Below the pieces are notes generated by a model, which saw only the letters and a list, made by a program, of their open reading frames with translations, made no database searches and was not told where the DNA came from. The translations under genes were made by a program, and so were the position numbers. Of a stretch of 64,000 nucleotides of DNA, positions 11,166 through 21,265 are shown in pieces. Within the stretch, counting starts at the first letter, position 1. Every line of letters begins with the position of its first letter. Source of the DNA: Hemerocallis citrina (lineage: Eukaryota; Streptophyta; Magnoliopsida; Asparagales; Asphodelaceae); contig CM030367.1 in assembly GCA_017893485.1 (NCBI GenBank), positions 139,693,274-139,757,273 of the forward strand. Reading direction: 5' to 3'.

Positions 11166-11726
11166 TCTGTGAGTGCAGGAATTTATTCTTTTGTATTAAG
11201 TAAAACTTTATTTTGGAATAATTGAAGATTGAGTATTTTCTTCATGTAACAATTTATTTGGATTAACGGAATAAAGACAGAGTTTTATTTAATACTATTT
11301 TCTTGCATACGATTGTATCGCCCATTTATTGCTAGTCTTAGTGTGGATCTTGAGGTGTTCCCAAGCAAGGTCTTGAGGTGGCTATCCTTAGTCGTGTCTT
11401 TTCTAAGGAGGGAGTGGCCACTGATTCTTGGAAGGACGAAGCAGTTGTGGAAGGTCAGAGTTGGATGCAGGAGTTCAGTAGTTGTTGCAGCGTGGCTTCC
11501 GATGGCAAGTTATCAGAGTCGCGCAGCGAAAGATTGTCTTTTCTGAAATCTTGCATGAAGTTGTTTCTTATGTATGATGTGTTTGTTTTGTTGGAATGCA
11601 TTCTTTTACGTGATTGTATTTCCTAAAGTTATATTTCTATCTATGAATTTCAATCATTGTTAGTGGGTTTGTTCGGACCTCATTAGCCGTAGTTCTGAGG
11701 ACAGAACTCTTCTAAGGAGGGAGTGA
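11166..11726 (+). other. TR-GAG non-coding spacer with polypurine tract
   Basis: No coding remnant of pol is recognisable here. The motif tctaaggagggagtg occurs twice, at about 11402-11416 and 11711-11725. The second copy abuts the 3' LTR and is the likely polypurine tract for plus-strand DNA priming (aaggagggag, 11714-11723). The first copy may be left over from the deletion or duplication that removed pol. Confidence 0.75.
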
Positions 11727-14337
11727 TGTAGAACCCCGTATTTTTAAATATTATTTTATTATTTGAAAATGAATTTAAATGAGGATTTAATTGATATTTT
11801 CTAAAAGATTTATCTTTTGTACACGTGCAAATGACTTTTGAGATGTTTGAAAATTTTAGTTTTCTCTATGAAAAATCATTATTTATTATTTGGGAATTAT
11901 TTAGTATTTTTCCATATTTTTCTGAAATTAATTAGTACTATTTGCAAATTTTAAGAAAAGAAGGACCTTTTTGTAAAATTGACATTTTAAGGGCTAAAAT
12001 GCAAAATTGGCATTCTGGACATTTTGAACAGTATTAGTTAGGATTTAGAAGTATATTTTCATATAAATCCTAATTTTAATGAATTATGAGATGAATTTCC
12101 AAAAGAAGATATATATATATAATTGTATTTGGATGGATTGTTTTGCAAATGTATTTTCTAAACCCTAATACTTGATCCCGGCCTATATAAGAGAGTTGCA
12201 GCCGTCATTCGCTGCACAACTCAGATCTTATTATATTTCTATTCTCTTGGTGATTGAAGAAGGAGTTCTTGGATCTAGCAAGAGGAAGGCTTGTGGATTC
12301 TTCTTGATTCTAAAAGGTGAGTGATATAGACTTGTTTGTTTATGTGTATGATTGCATGTTGTTTTGTTTGATGATTTCGTATCTTGTATGAAATCGATGC
12401 CATGGTTGTTATTCGTAATATACATGTGAAATCCATGATAGATTAGTAGATCTCGATTGACAATTCTTGATTGCTTGAAACATGTTAAGATTCGATTATG
12501 ATTATTGAAGATAAGAAATTGGATGGAGGAATCTCTAGACATTGTTATTTACGAGTTGGATTAGATATGAGTAGAGGAAGAGATTTGGTATTTGAGATTG
12601 ACTCCAGTATTGATTATTGATTTCAGACCTAAATTGTGAGATCTGTAGGCCGACAGTCGACTGGGACTAGGTATCAGTCGACTGGTACGACCCTAATATT
12701 GTATCTTTAGTTTTTCTCGAAATTCTCTCGGGTAAGTCGACTTATGTTCTTATAAGTCGACTTATGTCCCCTTTTAAGTCATCTTATACTTTTGATAAGT
12801 CTTCTTATGATCTTTATAAGTCATCTTATACTTTCGATAAGTCTTCTTATGATTTTTATAAGTCATCTTATACTTTTGATAAGTCTACTTATGATTTTTA
12901 TAAGTCATCTTATACTGTTGATAAGTCTACTTATGATTCCTATAAGTCACCTTATATTATTGATAAGTCTACTTATGATTTTTATAAGTCATCTTATACT
13001 GTTAGCACTTGGATTGTTTCTTGAGAATTATTGATAATTATCTCGGGTAAGTCGACTGATGGTTGGTTAAGTCGACTTACTGCACTTGTTATAATCTTGA
13101 CTATTAGTTCTCGAGGCAGTCGACTTATTACGGCATAAGTCGACTGGTTCTGATGGGTTTTCATGATCTTGAAGGTTCTTGTTATCGTTAGTTTGTTTGT
13201 AGATGAATATGTTCGTCGGTGTAATAGTCACTATTGGTGATGCATGCCGGGTTCGTATTCTATCTATACCCTCTTAGTTGTTTGTAGATGAACATGTTCG
13301 TCGGTGTAATAGTCACTATTGGTGATGCATGCCGGGTTCGTATTCTATCTATACCCTCTTTAGTTTGTTTGTAGATGAATACGTTCGTCGGTGTAATAGT
13401 CACCATTGGTGATGCATGCCGGGTTCGTATTCTATCTATACCCTCTTAGTTGTTTGTAGATGAACATGTTCGTCGGTGTAATAGTCACTATTGGTGATGC
13501 ATGCCGGGTTCGTATTCTATCTATACCCTCTTAGTTGTTTGTAGATGAACATGTTCGTCGGTGTAATAGTCACTATTGGTGATGCATGCCGGGTTCGTAT
13601 TCTATCTATACCCTCTTTAGTTTTGTAGATGGATATATGGGTATCCGATCTATGGTATTATTGGAGATCGATTGTTGGACATACATCGTGGTATTGAGAT
13701 TTATTGATAGTTGGGCATGATCAGAGAGGTGAGGATTATTGTTGTTCTGATCAGTCGACTGGTCCTTTGAACAGTCGACTGTACCGTACAGTTGAACTGT
13801 ACATATTTGGAGAGAGATTGATTGATGGATACTTGATCGTTGGTATTGTTTCTCGACTTGGTTCACTCATGTACTGGCCTATCGTTCTTGTTTCAGATTA
13901 CATGTTCAGTTTATGTATTTTTGTTCAGTACATGTTGATTGAGAATTTATGTTTATTTGTTATTTATGTTTGTTGTTTATATCACTCACACCAGTTATGG
14001 CTGACCCCGTAGTTTTGGGGGTTAGGGTTCAACTCTAGCCTCACATGTTGCAGGTTATTGCTTAGAATTGGAGGCCTGGATGCTTGGGTTAGCTTTAGAG
14101 AGTATGAGTGAGATGATAGAGCCATGTGTAATTTTGTAAAGAATAGTGTTGTAAAAGAATTATTGTAATGTAAGGTGTTTGTATTTCCGCTGCTATTTGA
14201 AAGAAGTTGTTGTAATAAAGATTTGGAATAAAATGACTTGAGTTTTTCGTCTATGTATATTGTTACATTGAAGTGGATCGCTGGGAAAGTGCCACGTATT
14301 TTCTAAAGTTTCGTATTTAGAAATTCGGGGCGCTACA
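11727..14337 (+). repeat. TR-GAG 3' LTR
   Basis: 2,611 bp and co-linear with the 5' LTR at an offset of 4,472 bp, with two substitutions seen. It carries the same TATA box (12185-12192), 48-bp array (12732-13007) and 86-bp array (13189-13618). It is followed directly by the target duplication tgacg (14338-14342). Confidence 0.95.
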
Positions 14338-14342
14338 TGACG

Positions 14343-14455
14343 TGGCAGAAGCCCAGGAGGCTTAGGGCTGACCTGGCAGACCTGATCATCAGGGGTGAAC
14401 AGTTTCTGAGGGGATCCTGTGGCCCAGGAAGGACCAAGTCATCTGACCCATATCA
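14343..14455 (-). mobile_element. Element A 5' LTR, outer part
   Basis: On the minus strand this segment begins TGATATGG at 14455, the same start as the LTRs of elements N and T. It rejoins 7254 across the TR-GAG insertion to give an LTR of about 533 bp. The adjoining agtca (14456-14460) would be one copy of the target duplication; the partner is outside the window. Confidence 0.8.
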
Positions 14456-14900
14456 AGTCACTATGTTTGCTTTGGTGTATGACCTTATGATAATTGATAT
14501 GGCTACAGTCTTAAATGATTGAATAGCATATCTGAAATGGCTAGCATGACAGTGTTGAATAAATACAAATGTTTTATAGAAGCCAAACTTTTGGACAATT
14601 TCTCAATTCGTTTAGATCTTCTCTGTGTCGTTCTGATTTTATTGGATGCCTCCAAGAGGCAACTAAATATGAATGTTGTAAGGAACATGTTATAAATGCA
14701 TCTCTCCTGAAAGAGCCAACCTTAACATGAGAAGAAAAAAATCGCTACATAGTACAACAACAGCTTTTGGGTACGGGCCATTCGACCCCTCTAACATGCA
14801 GTCAACAAATATAAGAACAATGATTCAGTATGCGAAATAACCATATTTCCCTACATGGTAGACATACTTGACTGAACAACTTTTTAGTTTAGAAAGTAGA
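14456..14900. other. Unassigned sequence between element A and the LINE
   Basis: AT-rich sequence with no open frame of note and no recognisable element ends. It may be host intergenic DNA or decayed LINE sequence. Confidence 0.5.
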
Positions 14901-16869
14901 ATCAAACGCGGTTTGCGAACATCTGGAGAGCGAAAGAATCCATCCTTGATGATATTGATGGCTTGGAGAGGCTAGGGGATCTAGAGACCTCACCTAAGAA
15001 GAGCGTAATAGACTCCGAACGTTAAGGGAGGACATAGTGCAGCAGTACAAATTGGAAGAAATCAAGTGGCAACAGAGGTCTAGGATATCGTGGCTCAAAG
15101 AGGGAGACGTGAATATGGCATTTTTTTATCGTGTTGTCAACGTGCGTTAGAGATCAAACATCATTCTTTCTATCCAAACCGAATCAAGGGTGATTCAAGA
15201 AGAAGAGGAAATTGAGCTAGCTTTCCAAACTCACTTCAAAAATATGTTGGGTCGTAAAACAGATTTTAGGGTCCCGTTAAGAGAGGAGTTCTGACAAAAT
15301 AGGGCAGATGATCTAGATCAACGCCTACACTCCCTCGAATCCCCGTTCACGGAGGAAGATGTTAAAGGAGTGGTTTTCCAGATGAGTAATGACAAAGCTC
15401 CCGACCCTGTCAGATTCCTGATGATCTTTTACCAGACCTTCTGGGATGAGATCAAAGATGATCCGATGGCAGTCATTTATAAATTCTATGATCATAGACT
15501 CAAATTGGGGAGACTTAATTATGCGGAAGTGGTCCTTGTTCCTATGAAAGAAGATTTTCTTACATTTGGTGACTTTTGTCCTATCAGCCTCCTCAACTGC
15601 TCGGTCAAGATTAGTACCAAGATCCTTGCTAACAGATTAGGCAAGTTGATGGGCCGACTTAGTTATGAACAAACTAATTTTATTAAAGGACACTATTTTC
15701 TGGACTGTGTTGCTACTGCAGAAGAGACAATTCACCAATGCCAAATCTAGAATAACAGAGCTTCTTATTAGAACTGGACTTTGAGAAAGCATATGATTCA
15801 GTTGAATGAGATTGTCTAAGAGGCAGGGATTTTAGGGACAGATGGATCAGATGGATTATGCATTTTCTTTCTACCAGTAGAACGACTATTATGGTCAATG
15901 GAAAGGGAGGGAAGCCTTTCTCTTGTCGCATAAGTCTTCGACAGAGGGACCCTCTTTCTCCCCTTACATTTCATGATTGATGCAAATGTTCTTAAAGACA
16001 TGATGGATAAGTGTAGACAACCGGGTTTGATTACTCCGGTGGCTAGGGATAGAAGCGGTCCTAGATGCCTTATTCTACAATATGTAGATAATACCCTTCT
16101 ATTTGAAAACGGAGATTTGGGGGAGACTATCTCTTTCAAAGGAATCTTGTATTGTTTTGAAGATTGGTCAGGGTTTAGGATGAGCTTTCATAACAGCTCC
16201 CACATTCCTATTGCCTTGGCAGATGAGGACACACGAGATCATGCAACTAGTCTAAATTGTAAGAACGATAACTTTCTTATTAAGTACTTGGGCCTCCCGC
16301 TCCGGCAAGAAAAACATAAGAAAGATGACTGGTTACCGATTGTTGACCGAGTTGAAGCCAGTATGGCTAGTTGGAAGGGAAAGACCCTGTCGTTAGGAGG
16401 AAGAGTAACCCTGATCAACTCGGTATTGTCCAATCTCCCGACATATTACGTGTCCTTTTATGAATTCCCAAAGTGGGTCATTCAAAGGATCAACCTAGTA
16501 TGAAAGAGATTCATCTGGAAAGGAACAAATGTAAACAAAGGGGGCTACCATCTTATCAAATGGGAGAAAGCTTGCATGAAGAAGAGTTAGGGCGGGCTTG
16601 GCATCATTGACTTCATAGACATGAATCTAGCTATTCTTAGTAAATGGTGGTGGAAAATGTTTCACCCAAATGGTGAAGGTTGGTAGGGTCTTATTCACCA
16701 TACCTTTTGGGAAAGGAGACATGGAGATTTGGATTCTAAATAGGCCCTAAAGTTTCTTGGTTTTGGAGAGGAGTAGCCAAAGCCTATAACCCATTTCATA
16801 GCTGTGTAAACATTCTTCATTGGCAACGGCCTGATGATCAGATTCTGGTGAGACAAATGTTGCGGAGAT
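14900..16869 (+). pseudogene. LINE reverse transcriptase pseudogene, 5' part
   Basis: This is a non-LTR retrotransposon ORF2 remnant. Landmarks in order are the plant LINE linker (SRISWLKEGD near 15090), RT finger and palm motifs (NDKAPDP near 15390; DFCPISLLNCSVKI near 15585; LANRLGKL near 15640), the catalytic box near 16081-16092, and the downstream KYLGLPL / LSLGGRVTLINSVLSNLP / FIWKG blocks (16290-16520). The usual FADD box reads YVDN, so the second catalytic Asp is gone. Multiple stops and frame changes are present (for example near 15150, 15292, 15750 and 16500). The endonuclease is absent, which indicates 5' truncation. LTR E interrupts it at 16870 and it continues at 28914. Confidence 0.88.
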
Positions 16870-17355
16870 TGTAACATCGTAGAATTTTAAATAATTTTTT
16901 TGTAATTAATAAATAAATTAATGTGAATTTTTGGTGATTTAATAAACTTTTTCTGAAATTTATCTTTTTGCACGTGCAAAACACGTGCAAATATTTTCTT
17001 GGGAAACACAAGGTCAAGAATTTTAATTGGAAGAACTAATATTTGTTATTGAATATTAATTTCAAATTTTCTGGATTTTATAAATCACTATTGGTATTTT
17101 TCACGAATATTGTTAAACAAAGGGGTCTTTTTGCAAAAGCGCCACTTGGAGGCAAAATTTTCAAACCGAATTTTCTGGGCTGCGATATGAGGCCGACCAG
17201 ATCTAGAAGGATTTGAAAGAGTCAAACTCAACTAAATTGGTTAATTTAATTATAAATATAATGGGATCTATATATGTAAAGATATCTCTTAAAAGAATAT
17301 TTTGTAAATCTTCTCAAAAACCCTAAAAAGAACATTTCTGACCTATTATATACAG

Positions 17356-17389
<34 letters not shown>
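17356..17389 (+). repeat. Poly(C) tract of 34 bases in LTR E
   Basis: An uninterrupted run of 34 C is followed by GGG. It lies next to AT-rich sequence with a TATATA stretch. The length should be treated as approximate because homopolymers this long are error-prone in sequencing. Confidence 0.85.
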
Positions 17390-17391
<2 letters not shown>

Positions 17392-19065
17392 GATATCAAA
17401 ACTTATTTTCTCTTCATATTTTTTTAATTGGAGGATTGGATCTTGGAGTTTTTGCAAAAGGAGGAGAAAGGCTTTCTTATTTCTTTATTTTTCTTTCAAG
17501 TTAATCTCTTCTAAAGGTGAGTGATACTTTTATCCCTTGTTTTGTTCTATATTTGTTGAATATGATAGCTTGTCTAGTAGGATGCATGCTAGAGGATTTA
17601 TATTTGATGTAGTAAATAAATTTGATGAGTGAGTGGTAATTCTTTTAGTTGTCATCCATCTATATGATGAATTGATTATATGTTGTGAAATAAGATAATT
17701 AATGGAGTAGATTGCATGTTGAGAACTCATGGTAATATAATGATTGAAATAGATTTAATATAAGGTGAATCTAAGTGGATGATTAATCAACAAAACATCT
17801 TCATGAACAAGTAGAAATCAATGTGTGATCCCTTATGTAGGATTGATTGAAAAATCGACATTTCACAAAGACCCAAATTTTTTATACCATGCTTGATTGA
17901 TTATGTATGAATTGATTTGGGACTTGTATGAAACTTTTAGGATTTGATATCTAGTTGATAAAGATCATTTTTTTTTACTTGTATGAGAGTTGTTTGACCC
18001 ATATGACAAATTATATCATGTGTAACTAGTATGCAAATTAAATAATGGTTTCTTATATGCATACAGATGAATGATGAACTATTAGTTGCTGTTTCCCCCC
18101 ACTTTATTTACAGTTTTGACTGAGAATGCGGAGGGTTATGGTTGTTTTGAGTTGGATCTAATGAGAAAATGGAAGAACTTGAATTTGGTTGCGTTGGAAT
18201 TGGAATATTTGATTAATGAATGATTATTCTTGGATAGATCTCAGTTTTGATTTGTATTTATGTCCATCTTTCTGTACAAGAAGGAATCGTGATTTTATTT
18301 ACTGATGTTCAAGTGCTTATGCGAAAAGAGTTTTTTTTAACATTTTGATTATTAAGTACTGTGATTCGGGATTGAGAATTTTTTTGAAGTTTATGAAAGG
18401 ATTTGATTAATGTATGAACTGAGATGGATTTGGCCAAAATTGTGCCTATTACATTGTAGATTTTATCACAAGAAACCATGTATTTATCCACATACAAACG
18501 TATATCAGATTTGAAAAATTGCAAAATTTTGGCTGTAGCACACTCGACATGACAGCCGACCGCAGTGATTTGTATTGCGATTAATGGTCAACTGTCAATG
18601 TTGAAATGGGTTCCTTTGAATACTGATAGCCGACCGTAGTGAATTATACTATCCTCGACCGTCGACTGTCATGATTTTTGGGTTTGTTGTTTCCTTTGAG
18701 CACTGTTAGTCGACCGCAGCTGTTTTACACTGCGTCTGTCGGTCGACCGACGTGGCCGTGCATGTGAACACTGTTTTGACTGAATTCTCGATTATTCGAA
18801 CGATTGTTCTTCGATTCCTCAAAGTTAATTTCTTTGATTTATTGGCAGTAAATGAACTTAAATTTCACCACTTTCAGAGAGTGTGTTCTCAATTTTATTA
18901 AGTATTTGTATTCTACTTTAGTGGTTTTAAAAAAGGGTATATGTTTTCGAATTTGAAGAGTATTCTATTACGAGTTCTCTTCTCCTATGTGCTTCAATTT
19001 TGATTGAGATTATTTCATTTTTATTGAGCGAATAATATGGTTATGGTTGCACGTGGAGGTGCTTG

Positions 19066-19356
19066 TGTAATACCCCTGATCTTGAGCCGACAGTCGACTG
19101 TTAGGGTTAGCAGTCGACTGGTATGTGTACAGTCGACTGGTGTGTGTATCGGTCGACTGCTACACGGGATTTGTGAAAGGATTTGGGAAAAGATAGTCCC
19201 ATATCGGAAATTTGCGAAGATAAATTGAGTATAAATACTATTGCCGAGGATCAAGAGTCACCAATTCGGTTAACCACCTTTTCGTGAGGCAGCCTGTGGT
19301 GGGCAGTGGAACTCATAGTATTTATAATCTGTCGGAGCAAAGGGCGGGGCGTTACA
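19066..19356 (+). repeat. TRIM 5' LTR
   Basis: 291 bp with four GTCGAC-centred motifs in the first ~100 bp and a TATAAATA box at 19230-19237. Confidence 0.93.
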
Positions 19357-19359
19357 AAG

Positions 19360-19371
19360 TGGTATCAGAGC
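19360..19371 (+). other. TRIM primer-binding site (tRNA-Met)
   Basis: TGGTATCAGAGC three bases after the 5' LTR. Confidence 0.9.
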
Positions 19372-19399
19372 AAACTTTCGACCCACCTGGTGGGGGTGT

Positions 19400-19500
19400 A
19401 CCTACACGTCGAGGGTGCCTCCGAAGGAGGGGGGCCTATTCGTGGGGGTACATATGTTCGCGTGTCGAGGGTGCCTCCGAAGGAGGGGGGCCTATTCACG
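19400..19500 (+). repeat. Two-copy direct repeat in the TRIM interior
   Basis: The unit gtcgagggtgcctccgaagg followed by aggggggcctattc occurs at about 19409 and 19458. It forms nearly half of the interior and could act in packaging or dimerisation, which is inference. Confidence 0.8.
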
Positions 19501-19573
19501 GAGCATGCCAGGTGCTAGAAAGGGCGGTCCTACACGAAGGTGTGCCCTGTGCTCAGCGAGGACGCTGATTCCT

Positions 19574-19582
19574 AAGGGGGGG
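19574..19582 (+). other. TRIM polypurine tract
   Basis: AAGGGGGGG lies four bases before the 3' LTR. Confidence 0.8.
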
Positions 19583-19586
19583 TATA

Positions 19587-19877
19587 TGTAATACCCCTGA
19601 TCTTGAGCCGACAGTCGACTGTTAGGGTTAGCAGTCGACTGGTATGTGTACAGTCGACTGGTGTGTGTATCAGTCGACTGCTACACGGGATTTGTGAAAG
19701 GATTTGGGAAAAGATAGTCCCATATCGGAAATTTGCGAAGATAAATTGAGTATAAATACTATTGCCGAGGATCAAGAGTCACCAATTCGGTTAACCACCT
19801 TTTCGTGAGGCAGCCTGTGGTGGGCAGTGGAACTCATAGTATTTATAATCTGTCGGAGCAAAGGGCGGGGCGTTACA
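19587..19877 (+). repeat. TRIM 3' LTR
   Basis: 291 bp, identical to the 5' LTR except for one visible substitution in the fourth palindrome. Confidence 0.93.
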
Positions 19878-20944
19878 GCTTGGCTTTGATGGTTGGATTT
19901 TTCTGTCTAAATTCTCTTAACTTATTAAATGGATTCAAAAGATAAGAGGTATTGTGATAACCTTGTGATTTGGAGACTCTAAAGGTTGAGTGGGACCCTA
20001 GTATACCTGCGGTTGAGATTTTGTGCTTTATGGCCAGTTGGAGCCTTGATGTTGTTTAGTTGAGTTAAGTCCGGTAGGGTACACCAACTCTAAAGAAATT
20101 GTGGTTAATTAAAGGAACTTAATAAATATAAGGACATGCACTAGAATGGTGATATGATGAAATGGGAGCAAACATGAGTTATGGACTCCAGGATGATCTG
20201 AGGAGTGAGATAATCCCCAGTATTCCAGGACGATAGTTAAAATAGAACACAGAATGATCAACGTGAGTGGGATTGGTATCCAGTATTCCAAGGACAAGAG
20301 CGATGCTCATGGGATGTTTGTACAATGAGAGTTCCAGAATGACCTGCGGAGTGAGGCAATCCTGGACGATGGATGAAATAGGCCACAGAATGATCCACGT
20401 GAGTGGGAATGGCCTCCAGTATTCCAAGGGAGAGAACCGATACTTGCAAAATGTCTAAATCTCGTAGTAGTCATTGTAGTAGGATAGTTGCATAACGTGG
20501 GATTGAACCCTATAAAGTGGAGAACGATAAAGGCTTGCACCGGATTTATGTAGAGTGGGGAGCATAGATTCGACAAGTGTGCATTAGTTTTCATCATATG
20601 CATTTGTGTTTTCCCTGACTTGATTTATACTTGTTTTCTATTTCCTACACTTGACACTTAGCCTAATTCACTTGATTATTTACGTTTCTTTATTGCTATT
20701 TCATATTTCATTTGTTATTACCATGTTAATATGTTGACTATGATTTTGTTCTTTATGTTTCATTTAATTTGTATTTCTTTGAATATCACTCACACCGTTA
20801 TGGCTGACCCATGTAGTTTTGGGGGTTAGAGTTATCTCTAGCCTCATGTTTCACAGGCAGGTACTATTAGCATGAAGTTAGGAGCATGTGGTAGATTATT
20901 TTATGTTATCGTATATGTTGTAAAAAAGATTGAAAGTAAATGTG

Positions 20945-21170
20945 TAAATATGGATCTGAGAGCCACGTGATCGACTATTCTGAGTTGACCGTTAGGCCGG
21001 ATTTGACTTGTGAGATTCCGCCAGTTACTATTGTGGATCGGCGAGAGAAAGTGCTTAAGAATAAGGTCATCATGCTGGTTCGTGTTGCTTGGAATCCTCA
21101 CTCGCCTGGTGAGTCGACTTGGGAGTTGGAGGAGGAGATTCAGCAGAAGTTTCCTCATTTGTTTGAGTAA
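20945..21170 (+). pseudogene. Tekay-type polyprotein tail with chromodomain
   Basis: Only the last ~75 codons of an integrase/chromodomain polyprotein remain. SHVIDYSELTVRPDLT and VDRREKVLKNK lead into a chromodomain (VRVAWNPHSPGESTWELEEE) and a normal stop after FPHLFE. The chromodomain would bind methylated histone H3 and steer integration into heterochromatin. The left side joins LTR E sequence without its own LTR, so everything upstream has been deleted. A purine-rich stretch (ttaggtgggtaggat) follows, and then LTR I at 21266, which is the expected 3' end order. Confidence 0.88.
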
Positions 21171-21265
21171 TTTTTGTTTTGTTCTTTTGATTATTTTTTG
21201 GGTTATCCTATGTATCTTCTTTTTGAATTTCAATGACGAAATTCTTTTTGTTAGGTGGGTAGGAT

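Larger units (their letters stand above)
7255..14337 (+). mobile_element. Complete non-autonomous TR-GAG LTR retrotransposon
   Basis: Two 2,611-bp LTRs flank a 1,861-bp interior with a tRNA-Met primer site, one intact gag ORF and a polypurine tract, but no protease, reverse transcriptase or integrase. The element is bounded by the target duplication TGACG (7250-7254 and 14338-14342) and begins TGTAGAACCCCG and ends GGGGCGCTACA. I saw only two differences between the LTRs (7273 c / 11745 t; 9776 g / 14248 c), so the insertion is recent. The Tekay-like Gag suggests it moves with enzymes from an autonomous Tekay relative. It sits inside the 5' LTR of element A, which is therefore older. Confidence 0.96.
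19066..19877 (+). mobile_element. TRIM-type miniature LTR retrotransposon (812 bp)
   Basis: Two 291-bp LTRs (TGTAATACCCC...GGGCGTTACA) flank a 230-bp interior, bounded by the perfect target duplication GCTTG (19061-19065 and 19878-19882). A primer site for tRNA-Met and a polypurine tract are present, but no coding capacity, which defines a terminal-repeat retrotransposon in miniature. The LTRs differ at one position that I could see (cggtcgactg versus cagtcgactg), so insertion was recent. It must use proteins of another element. It is inserted in LTR E. Confidence 0.95.
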
